The notes below the pieces were generated by a model. The model saw only the letters and a program-made list of their open reading frames with translations, ran no database searches and was not told the DNA's origin. A DNA stretch of 64,000 nt from Lophius americanus (Eukaryota > Chordata > Actinopteri > Lophiiformes > Lophiidae): positions 62,001 to 126,000 of the forward strand of contig JBBDHG010000011.1 in NCBI GenBank assembly GCA_037951165.1, read 5' to 3'. Within the stretch, counting starts at the first letter, position 1. Every line of letters begins with the position of its first letter. Positions 24,506-36,850 of this stretch are shown here, piece by piece. A program made the position numbers and the translations under genes.

Positions 24506-26219
24506 GAGAAAGAAAAAGGCAGGTGGTTTCCCGTTATTGCATTCTGGCCAAGATTTTTTTAACTCATCGAACACATTTCATCAGATCTAGAGAGAAAAAC
24601 TCCTGGTTCTGCTCTATAATATGGAAATAATCCACAATGGTTTTGGGTTCTTCCCCGCATCAGGGATAACTCCTGTGTCAAGTTTAGTGAAAATCCATTG
24701 AGTAGGTTATGGTGCTAGCCAGCAGAAAACATGACCCCTTTTTATGACCGGGCAACACAAAGAGACAGCAGAAAATTTCTGATCACTTCATATTTGACTA
24801 CAAAGTTACCAAATTTAAATAATGTGCAGTGGAACTGGAGTTCCAGGGAATTTTCCAAGATGACTCAGTAAGTGATCCAGCTTAATTATTTGGGTATTCT
24901 TGCACATATTCTATGGATATTCTTTGTACACTTGGCTGCATGCTTTCCTTTCTCCCGCTTGATGGCAACAAAAGACTGACCTTTTGTGTCAATAGACTGT
25001 GGGTGTAGCGTGGATGGTGTTTGAGTTTCTGTTTCATACCACATTGCCAAACACTGCTTCAAAAGATTTTCCTGCATGAAGAGGATTTAGAGTCTTAGAA
25101 CATAAAAAATGGCAGGTTTTGGCATGAAGGCAAAGGTTCAAACAGATACAGATGACATATGTCACATGTCTTTGGTAATATCTGTCCCAAGTCAGCCTTT
25201 CCCAGTGGACTTTGCTGACACATAGAGACAAGAGAATCATTTACACTCTCATGTCACCTACGGGCAATTCATTTTCTGCACTTTATACATTGTTATAACC
25301 GTAAGAAGAAGACAACAGCAGCAGGTGTGAAAATTACATCTACTCTACCTCAATGTTATTTACCCAAGATTGGCTCAATGATGAAAAAACTTGTTGATGT
25401 TGTTTTGAAGTTCAGAAGGACCATTCTCCACACACTTCTGTGGAAATCCTGATTTCCAAGTAACCAAGTATTGCTGTCTAAAATTCATCGATAAAAGTTA
25501 ATGAATGGCCCTCGATATAACTTAACAAAAACAACTCAAATCAAGCTCAACTTACAGGATTTTCATAGCTTTCGATCATATCACATGATCTTCACAGTTT
25601 GCTCATTTGCACACTTGAACGTTAACACATCCGTCTCCTTGACAACAGACAACCTCAATCTGCTCATACAGATCATGTGATATGTTTGTGAAAACTGGGA
25701 AATGCTACTGATATTTTTTTTTTTAAAAACGCCATCTTTAATTATTTGATTTTTCCGAATTAGAGTAAATTTTTTGTAAAATTAGTTGTAAATCTATATG
25801 TAAGCTAGATTTTGCGATGATTTCCAACATTCAATGTTTGGTGACACGGCACTGATTCCTTTATTTTTTTGGTGTGTGTTCCAGAGTCTGAAACACTTGT
25901 TTTAGGGAGAGAGCCACAATGCTTTTATTAAACAGATCCATACTGAAAAATCCTTTATAGTCATGAAGATTGGGGAGAAAGTGACATCTGCAAGGATGGC
26001 ATCGCTATGGCAATTTGACCGGGATTATGCCATAAATGATGCCGAGGCGATGAATGTTTATTATTCCACATTTATGCATCTGCCTCAGTATTATTTAGCC
26101 TCAGGAAAAAAACAGACCAAGAATTAATAGAAAGATATCCCAGTGTTGGCACTCAGAAACGGATTCCAACTGGCCGCTGCTATCGGAGGAGAGGCCATTG
26201 GCACCATAAAAAGGGCCTG
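24506..26219. other. Intergenic DNA within the chemokine cluster
   Basis: No exon is supported. A fragment around 24640-24760 (GTGAAAATCCATTGAGTAGG) resembles the repeat at 16265. The rest is plain AT-rich DNA. Confidence 0.45.
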
Positions 26220-26227
26220 TACATTTT

Positions 26228-26247
26228 TGTACAATGTACATTGTACA
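26228..26247. repeat. 20-bp perfect palindrome
   Basis: TGTACAATGTACATTGTACA is its own reverse complement. It is embedded in a 60-base stretch rich in GTACA words (26221-26282). No transposon context was recognised. Confidence 0.9.
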
Positions 26248-26539
26248 TTTTACACTTAGAATGTACCAAATGTACAAAGTGTGTTATATGTTGTATACTC
26301 CTCTTATGTCAACCGAGAAGTTTAGGGGGCTTCCATTCATGATGTTGTTACCTTTGCCAATGAGAGTTGGAGGATGTTAAGTTGTTAAGTTGTTGATGTT
26401 AAGTGCAGTTAGTTTGCTTGTCTTTGTGATCCTGGGGGAGGGGAACCAGATGTTGATGCTGATCCTGAAGATGGTATGTTTCAAACATGACCCACCTGCC
26501 TCTGATTAGCTTGGTATGAAGGCATAAATTGGTACCTAT

Positions 26540-26800
26540 TTCAGTGAGGAGCTTCATTGGCTTAAGCGTCAAGCCAAGCCAATGAGATGCAGAGTCGGCT
26601 GAGTCATGGAATCATCATAGCAGAATTGGTGAAGTGAACAACTCTGACAAAGCCTGATTGAGATGGCTCGATGACAGAGCATCTCCCAAACTACAGGCTT
26701 TGTTGGATGCTCTGCAGTGGTTAGTAGCTACTGAAAGTAATCTAGGGAAAGGAACTGGCACAGGGTAATGGGCACCCAAGGCTCATCAATGAATGTGGGA
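26540..26800. repeat. Copy of the TIR-bearing DNA-element family (partial)
   Basis: AATTGGTGAAGTGAACAACT, CTGACAAAGCCTGATTGAGA, ATCTCCCAAACTACAGG and AGTAATCTAGGGAAAGGAAC line up with phrases in the element at 29378-29905 (for example 'gactttgacaaggcctg', 'gtatctccaaaacag', 'gtgatctaaggaaggac'). Decayed and non-coding. Confidence 0.55.
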
Positions 26801-29217
26801 AACATAGGCTAACCGTTTGCATTTAATCTCACAAAAGATGTACTACAACACAAAGTGCAACAGAAGTTAATATGGGCTCTGACAGAAAGTAATCTGGCCG
26901 TTACATTTTACTGCAGAGCCCATGCTAACCCCTGTCTGCTGCAGAAACTGCCCCCAATGGGCATGTTAGCATCAGAACCGCAGATGCTAACATGCAAAAA
27001 TGGAAGGCGATGACCTGGTCTGATTAATCTTGTAGAACAATAGGAAAGCTTGCCAGGGGAGGCAGTGTGATGATTTGGGCAATGTTCTGATGGGAATCTT
27101 TGGGCCCTGTACAGACGAAGTCCAACCCTTCATGGAAATGGTATTCCCAAATGTCAGTGGTCTCTCTCAGCAGGATGATGCTCCCTGACCGATGGCAAAA
27201 CATTTTCATTTCATTTTCTGATTTTAGGAACACGAAGGTGTCACAAGCCAGTGTACTTCAAGAGCCTGTCCAGATTCCACCCAAAATCAGTATTTAAAAA
27301 TTCTTTTTTTTTTTCAAAATCAGTTATACTTTTTGCAAACAATCATGTGATTAACCAGTATCACTGGGGTGAACAGTGAAACATGCTGATGTGTAGGCTG
27401 TTACTTGATTTGTGAGAAACATCCAGTAACCACACTTACCACAGACACCACCTACTTTCAAAGTTTCCACTGCAGCTGACACATCCACTCATCAGCTTTT
27501 TATTATTTTGATTTGCTGACGCTCGGAAAGTGGGGCCCTGAAAACATTTCACCAGATTCTGTCATGCAGATGTATGATGAGCATTACACAGGATACGCTG
27601 TGCTCTGATGAGTAACAATAATTCCTACTCTTAGTAAGAAACTAAATGCTGCTGTCACCATAAAGCTCTCGGTAGAAGAGGGATGATTAGTGAAGCACAT
27701 GACCCTTGCATCCTTTCGAAACTTCTCCTGGATATTAGCATTTCCTAGTTTATGACTAGCAATCTATGGAATGCTTAAATGTAATTGGATGCTAACGAAG
27801 TTGAACAGGTCAAATGGATCAGGCTACATTAGAGGCCAGGAGAGACGTTCTTCCAATACAAGATACTTTAGAGGCAAATTTAAGTGTGTTTGAAATCTTT
27901 TGGATAATAAAAAGTAGCATTACAGTTACAAAACACTTTTACCTGTATATTATAATACACCAATCTGAATCTGCAAGTCATTTTCTTAAATGAATTGATC
28001 GAAACTGATTCTTGTCACAACAATGTCTACCTATTGTACTGTTTTTCCTTGGTTGAGGTTTGGTGCTTTTTCCAATAGGAGAATATTTTGCCATTAGTTT
28101 ATTTTTTATATTAATTCAGTTTCACGCATCCATTTAACAGATATTACCACACGATGACACACACGCATTACATATGTTTAGACCTAACACCCATTCTAAA
28201 TCAAGTCTTGCTGACTGGCTAGCAACCATTGTCTTCTTTTTGTATCAATGTTGTTTTTGTCCCGTTGTCGGTGTATGTGAAAAGTGTTTGCATTAATGTA
28301 TATTTATGTTTTATCTCTATCTCTATCTCTAATCAAGAGATTAATTGATCTCACCTCCCCAGACCAACAAAAAAGCCTGCATCATTATGGAAGCACTAAC
28401 AGTAAGTGTGACAGATATTCATTTTGAACTTGTTAAATAAGAGAGGAGGACTTCCTCTTCTTTATGGTCAATGATTTCATGCAGAGGATGTGAGCTCTTG
28501 AAAAGAGGAGCTTGAAAAGTCTGGTGGAATAAATGTAGTAAAATAAAGACTTATCATAACCCTCTCTCACTCTTCTAACGTCCTGAGGAAATCAGTCATC
28601 TTCATGCTTCGTTCCAATATCATGTTTCACTCAGAAAGGGCATCCAATTGAAAGAGCAGGTGCATATCTTCTTAAAAGACGAAATGCTAAGAAATAGTTA
28701 TTTTAGCCTTTGACCTATCCTATAACCTTTGCATTCATACATGAACTTCAAATCATGTCGAACAGAGGTTTCACATTCCTTCTATATTTCTCATGTCGAA
28801 TACGCCCTAAAGAGTAAAAAGCACATACTTTTCAAAAAGACAACATTTGAAAGATGCTACTCCTCCACTTTTATCAGTTCCAATATTACACAACACCAAA
28901 ACATTCTTTTTAGATACATTTCTTATAGATATGCATTTAAAATTGACTGCATCTTCCTTCAAATTGAGTTATTTCCAGTTGGGAAACTCTCAGTAAGAAA
29001 CAATCCGTTCAGCATGTGAAGCACCGTCAAAAACACCCCATATGTTGCAACCAAGAATGAGAAGTGTGGAAAAATGAAAGTAAGAAGGAAGTTTGGTTTA
29101 CTGTTCCATCACCACCAAACTAAGTGATAGCTACTAACCCGTTCATTCACTCGTATTCATAATATTCTTGATTTGTTTCTCTGATGTCTTGTGGTTTAAA
29201 GTGTTCAACCATATAAA
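26801..29217. other. Intergenic DNA within the chemokine cluster
   Basis: No gene found. It contains a small (TATCTC) repeat at 28312-28331. The open frames at 27024-27297 and 28729-29019 are not protein-like and have no splice support. The flank 26850-27240 may be the rest of the DNA element. Confidence 0.45.
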
Positions 29218-29376
29218 ATAAGATAAGATAAACCTTTATTAGTCCCACAATGGGGAAATTGCAGCGTTACAGCAGCAAGAGCATATTACAGAATAACATT
29301 ATATACAATTAAATTAAATTAAATTAAATGTGCAGTTGAAATGTGGACATGTTGAATAGTAATAGTAATTGTAATA
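29218..29376 (-). mobile_element. LINE 3' end fragment
   Basis: ATAAGATAAGATAAACCTTT followed by 'attagtcccacaatgggg' and AAATTGCAGCGTTACAGC is, on -, the common fish LINE end (..CCATTGTGGGACTAATAAAGG then TTATC repeats). An AAATT repeat at 29309-29330 sits inside. The coding part is missing. Confidence 0.6.
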
Positions 29377-29377
29377 G

Positions 29378-29711
29378 TATATACCGATCAGCCATAACAT
29401 TACAGCCACAAGCTATGGAAGGTGAAGCCATAGCTACTCTGATTAACTCTTAACAGAGGCACCTGTCATTTGGTGGAATATATGAGGCAGCAAGTGAACA
29501 TCCTGCTCAAGAAAAATGAGCAAGGGAGAGGAACTGAGAGACTTTGACAAGGCCTGTGAAGATGACTCGCTCAGGGTATCTCCAAAACAGTAACACTTAT
29601 TTGGCGGCCCCTCTCCATAGAGCAGTAAAAGTGATCTAAGGAAGGACAGCTGGTGAACCAAGGGTCACTACTGTCTGATCCCCACAGGAGAGCTGCTGTA
29701 GCTCAAATTGC

Positions 29712-29744
<33 letters not shown>

Positions 29745-29905
29745 ATTTAATTTATAGCGCACTTTACATTTGAATAAGTTAATTGTGTTTTAGACAGAAA
29801 AGTGTCAGAAGACGCAGTTAATAACAGAGCTGTTTCAGAATAAAACCATACCTTCTCAATATTAAGGAGGTGGTTTTAATTTTATGGCTAATCTGTGTAT
29901 GGTGA
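29378..29905. mobile_element. Full-length short DNA element with terminal inverted repeats, carrying an inserted LINE tail
   Basis: The left end ATACCGATCAGCCATAACAT (from about 29382) and the right end ATTTTATGGCTAATCTGTGT (about 29879) are imperfect inverted repeats. Between them is about 500 bases with no open frame. An L2-like tail at 29712-29790 interrupts it. Related partial copies occur at 2690, 17225, 26540, 30955, 41130, 51390 and 52560. I recognise the family as a common fish non-autonomous DNA element but do not know its superfamily. Confidence 0.65.
29712..29790 (-). repeat. AAT microsatellite plus L2-like tail, nested in the TIR element
   Basis: About ten AAT units (29713-29742) followed by ACATTTAATTTATAGCGCAC and 'tttacatttgaat' are the reverse complement of the L2-like tail. 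Its position inside the TIR element means it inserted later. Confidence 0.65.
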
Positions 29906-30954
29906 ATACATGGTGGGAAATATTTGGCACCGGAAATGGAAAATGTATGTAAAGTTTAGCCTTTAGTTATTTTTAGACGTGCTTGAGACATTTTACACCG
30001 TCTGAGTTACAATCTCCTGCTATAAGATACATTTTCTTTCATCCCCCAACTTTAATCATTAATGTATATCTATTTCTCAAAAGTTTACTCTTTATAGTTA
30101 AAAAAGTAAAAGCTGCTTCATAAAAGAAACCAGATGTGTGCAACTATGTAGACATACAGTATGTTTACCGCACTGCTATCGGTAAATCCAACACCACCCT
30201 CCTCCTCCTCACCAACACAATATTTCTCAAGAAGTCAAATCTCATGTGGTCCTATGACCTTATTGAAATAAGTTGATAAAGTTGAAACGGCACAGTGGAG
30301 GGGAGAACAGAAGGGCCGTAAACAGGAAATTAATCATTATCTGAAAGGCATCACACCCAAAAAAAAAGGCAGCAAAGAGGACTTTAGTGGCAGCTCAAGT
30401 AACTCAAATTAAGTCATCAAATTTGGGCTAAAACATTAGTGCTACAATTTGTTGCTGACAAGGCTATTAGACTCTTAGGTTTAATTTCCTTGGACAGAAG
30501 TCTACCCAAAGATACTTTCACTTTCATGTTTACATCTTACACGAACACAAATTGAAAGTCAACTGAGACCAATTGTCTCTATCTTTATTCTGATGCAATA
30601 AACTTATGATTGCCGTGTCCTGTATTGAATCTCCTAATTTTGGATTAAAGGGCTGCAAGAATATTCTTCTATTATTGCTTTTAATATCAGAGTTGTTAAA
30701 TTCATCCAACCACAACCACATGAACCAGCTACATGCAGTATATTACAGTTATTAGTAGAAAATATATTGTAAAATTAACACTTATCAGATACCTGGCTTA
30801 TATTATGTAAATCCACGTTTCTGACCAGGCCACCTTCTTCCATTGCTTTGTGGTCAAGAGTAGCCACTTTCAGCAGTGAACCTGGGTAAGTATGGAAACC
30901 CATATGTATAGCTGTGCATTGTATTTTCTGACATTTTTTTTTTCTATCAGAACC

Positions 30955-31290
30955 ATCATCTTGGCTGTAAGGTTAGATGATGGACTGTGGGATCAGACAA
31001 CATGGGCTTGCTGTTTCTCACCACGTGTATCAATGAAGCTTGGGTTCACTTGACCTTGTCACTGGTTTACCAGTTGTCCGTCCTTAAACCAATTTAGATA
31101 GATACTAAACAATGGAACCAGACCAGGAACAGTCAACAAGACCTACATTTTTCCCCCTTAGGGCCCTGGTCAAAGTCACCCAGATTCTTACACTTATCCT
31201 TTTTTTCCTGCTTGTGGAAAATGTTCACTTGATGCCCCATATCTCCACCCACTGACATAAATTAAAGCTTTTTTGGCTGATCAATGTGTG
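30955..31290. repeat. Decayed copy of the TIR-bearing DNA-element family
   Basis: CTGTGGGATCAGACAACATG, GTCCGTCCTTAAACC, TGTGGAAAATGTTCACTTGA and a right end TTTTTTGGCTGATCAATGTG follow the same order as the copies at 17225 and 2690. Confidence 0.55.
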
Positions 31291-32313
31291 CTCTGAACAC
31301 AGCCTATGTTTACGACGGAGATTACGTGCCACCTTGATAGAAAATGACAGAAAAATAATTTGGAGATTAGAAGATTATTGGAGGAGATATAAAACCATAA
31401 ACTCACTTGCCAGATTTGTCAAAATAAGGAACATGGAGCATATTTTCAAGATATACTTGAATGTTCGACAAATAAAGAAATATTTAATCTTTTGGCACAT
31501 CAACACAACATTATAATAACTAGAAAAAGAAAGATCCGGGCATACTAAGAAATCTACTCAGCAGGGAGCGGGACATTATGACTTTATTCTCGTAAGATTT
31601 AAACTTTTTTCTCATTTCTCAATTTATCCATAAAACTCTGTTGTATATATTGGACTATTTATTTATGCAGATTGAATTCACTTCAGGTGGACTGACCGTT
31701 GCTTTACAGTATAAGACGTTTGGGTAGAGGCTTAGAAGAACGTGTTTTGACATGTCTGAGTGTCACTCGACTTGAGCGCACGGTGAACTTGTCCTGCCAA
31801 ATTGATTGCTTCACTTTCAAACATATCTTTCATTGATCATTAAATTAAATTGTTGCTTGTTGATTGTGTTTGTCTTGAAATGAGACACGTTTAGACTTAA
31901 TTACCAATTTGTAATAAGTTTGCCCATTGATAATTTTAACAGCTTTTCGGAATGTAGTGATAGAAGACGTGTCATGGGGAGGATTTCCGGCCTGTAAGGT
32001 ATTCCCAACCATCTTATGGTCAGATAACAGGAATAAACTTGACTGACTTTCGAAATGGAATGACAAAGTTGCTTCCTGCTCATGCAGTGCCGGTAACTGC
32101 ATTAGAGTTCATTCACAAAAAGTCAGAGGAGGCGATGAAGAAAAAAAAGGAAGAGGACTGACCGGAGGAACCACTTCTGCTTTTTCAGGCCTTAAGTATC
32201 GGATGTGTCCAGCTCTCTGCAGAGGAAAGGGACGAGAAGACTAACAGATATTACTTCATTCAGGGGGCATCCATTTGCTGAATTTATCCACTTGATCTAA
32301 GATTATTTTAAAA

Positions 32314-33057
32314 ATGGTAAATTGTGGAAGCCTGTCGAAAATTGCGCTTGTCGTTGTCATGATGGCTGTGTTTGCATCTGGATCACCAGGTAAGAATACG
32401 TTGGCATCTACAAAATCCAGCAGAAGATATGTAAAATTATGTGTTTTAAAAATTAAATTTATTTCTCATGTCTGTGTCTTTCAGCTGAGAAGCTGGCATC
32501 CTGCTGTAAGACAGTCAACAAAAAACCGATAACTGAGCCAATCACAGGATACATGGTGCAGCAAGCTAGCCTCTCCTGCGTCCGTGCTGTCATGTAAGTT
32601 AAAAAACACATTGCTGTAGAAGCATGTTGAAATGTTTGACATTCATAAAATAATTTTCCTTTCATTTGACCATTATATTCTTTGTGATGAACTGACATCT
32701 GTGTAATATAAACGATTACATTAGAGACTAATGTTACATCTGTTTTGTTATTCCTGCAGCTTTCAAACAGAAAAAGGTCTTTTCTGCACCCAAATCCGAG
32801 CTCCCTGGGTTCGGCGCAAGATTTCTGCATTTGAGTGAGTTAACTGATAATTAAATTGCATGCTTGTTTTGCACTTTCACAATTATTTAATCTTTAAATT
32901 TAAAACATTTGGTCTCATATATTTTGTCTTTTATTATCTTTCTCACAGGAGATCAAAAGCTAGGGCCAATGCTTCTGTTGCCCCATCATCATCTGTCTCA
33001 CTGCTCTCATTCATCACATCCACTTCCTCGCCCCAGCTCTCCTCCACTCTTGCGTAA
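32314..33057 (+). CDS. CC chemokine with Ser/Thr-rich tail (gene 3, 4 exons)
   Basis: Exons are 32314-32389, 32485-32593, 32760-32834 and 32949-33057 with phases 1, 2, 2; the product is 122 residues. Residues 1-25 are a signal peptide. The chemokine core has Cys32-Cys33 (LASCCKTV), Cys57 (SLSCVRAVIFQT) and Cys71 (GLFC), the canonical four, then RAPWVRRKISAFE, the start of the C-terminal helix. The usual Asn/Asp-Pro before the helix Trp is replaced by RAPW. Exon 4 encodes a 35-residue tail of which about 15 are Ser or Thr, with one NAS sequon at 94; no membrane segment follows. The AVIFQT..GL strand recalls XCL1 and other vertebrate chemokines, but I do not assign an orthologue. It is a tandem duplicate of gene 4, including the promoter and 3' UTR. 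Confidence 0.9.
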
Positions 33058-33253
33058 TTAATCTCCAGACATGGTTGCTCTAGAAATCTTTTCAGAAATG
33101 AATGACGAATGCGCCTGCATCCTCTTCAAATCTGGCCAAAGAAAACCAAGACGGAATTTGACAAGGAATCAACAGTTATAGGCTTAAACATTAAACATAA
33201 TGTTATATTAATACGCTATGTGGAATATTTAGTTTCTTTCAATTGTTTTTCAG

Positions 33254-33262
33254 TTATTTATT
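33254..33262 (+). promoter_or_regulatory. AU-rich element in the 3' UTR of chemokine gene 3
   Basis: TTATTTATT, a core instability motif of cytokine mRNAs, about 200 bases after the stop. Further ATTTA words follow (for example about 33320). It probably gives rapid mRNA turnover, as in other cytokines. Confidence 0.55.
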
Positions 33263-33434
33263 AGTTTAATTTAATTGAACCGTACTGATGAAGTTTTCAA
33301 ATATTAGTTATTAACAGCTGTATTTATGAATGTTTATAAGTTATAGTGTGATCTGTGTATTGCTTTTATAGTTACTGTTTAATTTAAAATTTTACACTGC
33401 TTTGAGAGAATATGCAACAATGAAAACACTGCTG

Positions 33435-33440
33435 AATAAA
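33435..33440 (+). terminator. Polyadenylation signal of chemokine gene 3
   Basis: AATAAA in the context ATGAAAACACTGCTGAATAAA, nearly the same context as the one in gene 4. Confidence 0.75.
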
Positions 33441-34214
33441 TAAATAATGCAAAAATGATCTTGAATCCTGTATTAATGTGATTATCTCCATCTGGTCTAA
33501 TATGCAAAGACAATATAAGGACTGCAGAGTTGAATGTAGATAAGGATTAGACATGAAACATCCCATGTTGCAGCAATGGTTGGTTTGGTGGATTTCCATT
33601 ATCTTTAAAAAAAACAAAAAAAAGCAGTTCCGATCTAAAGGATCTAGAATATCCACATTAAGAAAATAACAGAGCTGTGCTCGTCTCCAGAACCGAAGAA
33701 CAGTGAAGAATGTCTATCACAAACAGGGAACCGCTGCACTATGAGCAGATCAATGCTTTACGACACCCATTTCCTCACCACCTCAAAATCATAGAGACCA
33801 TTGAACTGTATTGGTGTCACAGTTATGTTTCATGGTTATGAAAACATGATTACTCACAGGTGTAACACAGCAATTTAATAGTTCTCACGTTTACATGTAT
33901 ATTTATTGTTTGGAGATTTCTCCTGCGCTGTATCCCAGTCACCTTATGTACATATTACAGATTTCTTTCTATTTTCTTTAAATCTATTACCGTCTTCCCT
34001 TTTACTTTTGTTTTTTCTTACTACTATGTACTATGTTTGGCTATGTACTATGGTAATCAGTCTTTGGCAATGAAATGATTTAATCTCAGACTCCTTCCAA
34101 TAGTGGTCTGTATGTTTTCAGAAAATATGTATAAATATTTAAGAGACGGGAGTCGGAGAATCTCAAGATGATGTAAAGCATAAAAAAGGGCAGCAGCCGT
34201 ATAATGTAGAATGT
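33441..34214. other. Intergenic DNA between chemokine genes 3 and 4
   Basis: No gene, RNA or clear repeat recognised in this AT-rich stretch. Confidence 0.5.
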
Positions 34215-34320
34215 GTATGTTTATCAATAATAATAATACATTTTATTTATAACGCACTTTACATTTTGGTCAAATCTCTAAGTGCTTAAAGTGCTAGTAC
34301 TAGTACATATAGTATCAGTT
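34215..34320 (-). repeat. L2-like LINE tail fragment
   Basis: ATAATAATACATTTTATTTA followed by CGCACTTTACATTTTGGTC and AAATCTCTAAGTGCTTA is the reverse complement of the shared tail. Confidence 0.65.
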
Positions 34321-34774
34321 TTAAAAAGCCCATGTGCAGATGGACATATTTTGAGGTGTTCACTGATGTAGCATTCAGTACATGTCGGCTTCGGTGGATA
34401 CTTACCGCTAGGCCTAGTATTGCAAACACCTTAAAAACATTTCTCAACATTGGTCTGGAAACAAGAAACTACACACATTGCAGGGAAGTTCCAAGTAAAC
34501 TCCGAAAGTAGCAAAAATAGACCCAGACTTAATAAGCTCAAATCCTCTTGAAAGCTTGGGTGGTCCCTGTGCTTTCCCTTAAGAGCTGAATGGAATACAC
34601 ACGGACTCTGAAATGCAGGTAAGTCATCAGAATTGAAGGAAGTCTGTCAGGGTTTGTGTATGGCATAAGTCTTTGAGTTAAAATGCGAGTTCCTGTCTTC
34701 TCTGCCTGCCCTAGGTGCAGACATAATATAAGGGTACTTCATTCATTCTTTAAAGTCACTTAATTAATTAATCT

Positions 34775-35045
34775 GTTCTGCTGCCCCTCGTCTGTGGAAT
34801 GCCCTCCCTGACCATCTCATGGCTCCACAGATGACTGACACATTTAAAAAAGGACTTAAAACTTTCCTTTTTAGCAGAACCTATAACTTTAATTAACATT
34901 GCTGCTTTTTGGTCAGGCTTTTATACAGTTATTATTTTATTTTTTATTGATGCTTTTATCTGCTTTTGCTTTGTAGCACTTTGAGATTTGATCCAAATGT
35001 AAAGTGCATTATAAATTAAATGTATTATTTATTATTATTAATTAA
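34775..35045 (+). mobile_element. L2-like LINE 3' end
   Basis: CTGCCCCTCGTCTGTGGAAT begins a short decayed coding end (protein phrase APRLWNALPDHL, then TFKKGLKTFLF) that resembles the C terminus of L2/CR1-type reverse-transcriptase polyproteins. It is followed by the 3' UTR and the TTTGAGATTTGATCCAAATG tail with an ATT microsatellite. The element is truncated at its 5' end. Confidence 0.7.
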
Positions 35046-35159
35046 TATATCTCTCGTGAAGAACCATATTCCTCCAGTTGTTTTTTTTCACCATGCTTTC
35101 AGATTTCTTATTTTGGCTTAAATGGGGAAGCAAATCAGTGAAATTATTTACCTGCAATT

Positions 35160-36850
35160 TTTTTTCCTTTATTTTTTCTTTCAAATAGATAAAAAAAACA
35201 AAAAATTCACATTTTAAAAGTCAAGTGTGAAACATACATAAACACAAAAGTGTCACCATCAATATTTAGAAAAAAATCATAAATCAATCATCAATTGAAT
35301 CACATGTCCGAAAATGAGCAGGAGAAAGCCAAAGCTTATAAATTCCCACCAATTATTCAGCTGCTGACAGCTTCATATACATATTTTAATCGTTTAAATA
35401 CCTTATTATCACATGTGCATTAGTTTTTTGTTTTTTATACAATTTTACCACTTATCACAAACAAATGCCCAATCCATTCTAAAAAACCTCACCATACTAA
35501 ACAGTCCGTCTCTTTGCTGCTCCAGACCATTCCAAAACTTCACCCCGCTGATTGTTATTCACATACTTTTCAGTTTTTTTGTTGAGTTTTTAAAATAAAG
35601 TTCCCCTCTCAAATTATACCCTGCCTGCCTTTCCATAAACCATTTTTTGTATATTTCCCAGAAGTTGTGGTTATTTCTTGCTTTGTACATGATTTGTGAA
35701 GTTGTAAATTTAACAAGATCAGGGAACTTCAGTGCATGTGACTTAAAATAATGAATTGGTATATTAAAAATATCCAACATTATTGATTATTCTTATTGCT
35801 CTTTTTTGTAATGTGCATAACAGCTGTAGGTTGTTTTTGTAGGGGTTTCATTTTACTTGAGGTTTTGTATTATGTTTTCTTAATAGCCTAATCTTTGTTT
35901 CGATTAAATTTAATGACAATTTGTTTACATCAAACAACTTTTTTAATTTATTAATTTCTGCTGTGCCATGTCCAAAAACTGCTGTAAATTGTCACCCGAA
36001 CGGGAAATATATCATCGGCAAATAAAATACATTTTACTATGTTGATACTCTGCATATGTTGTTAATGTATACTACAAACAGTTTGGACCTAGAACAGACT
36101 CCCTATGGTATACGACAAGTTACGTCCACATAAGTAGATTTATGTTCACCAATTTCTACAAATTGTTGCCTGTTTCTTAGGTAGATACTCACCCAGTGGT
36201 CCCAACCCCTCTGATGTCATACCGCTCCAGTTTATTGAGTAAAATGTCATGGTTTATGGTGTCAAATGCTTTTTTTTAGATCTATGAAGACTCCTACTTG
36301 ATGTTTTTTTATTATCTATAATAATAATAATAATAATACATTTAATTTATAATGCAATTTACATTTGGATCAAATGTCAAAGTCCTAAAATCTGAAAATC
36401 CTAAAAATTTGTTTTTAGTTATATTGAGTTTCCTCAATTATTTCCCTTAGTGCCAAAGATGTTGATCTGCCTGTTCGGAGTCAATATTGACTGTCAACTA
36501 AAAGTTTGTGTTTTTCAATGAAATTGTCGAGTCTTTCTGCAAAATGTTTTTCTTTGAAGAACTTGGAGAGTAAAGAAACAGGCCTGTAATAAAGCCTATA
36601 AAGTATTATTATTAAATGCTTCTGCTATTGAAGTGGATCAATGATATGTTGTGCTCCGTTTGGAAAGTTATATTCAATTGCTCATCTGTGTAATCCTTGT
36701 AACTGTTTTCAATATTGTTAAGTAAGTTTTTATCTGGATCAATATAATTTTCTATGTCCTTCTTTAGATGCATGTTTGTCAGGAATTAACATGGCCGTAG
36801 TTTTTATTTTATCTATTCTTTATTAGCTACTGGTTCTTTCCCATTACCTT
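35160..36850 (-). pseudogene. Decayed LINE reverse-transcriptase ORF
   Basis: Read on -, from right to left in several frames, it has RPVSLLSKF-like and SLALREIIEE phrases (about 36420-36600), VFIDLKKAFDTINHDILLNK (about 36290-36220; the conserved palm motif A), a region near 36000-36030 that corresponds to the FADD catalytic box, and a C-terminal part at 35780-35559 with KFTTSQIMYKARNN and RQAGYNLRGEL. Several frameshifts and stops make it non-functional. It belongs to the jockey/L2/CR1-like group of fish non-LTR retrotransposons. An L2-like tail (36318-36385) has inserted within it. Confidence 0.8.
36318..36385 (-). repeat. L2-like LINE tail inserted in the reverse-transcriptase relic
   Basis: ATAATAATAATAATAATACA followed by TTTAATTTATAATGCAATTT and ACATTTGGATCAAATGTCAA on +, the reverse complement of the shared tail. 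Confidence 0.65.
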
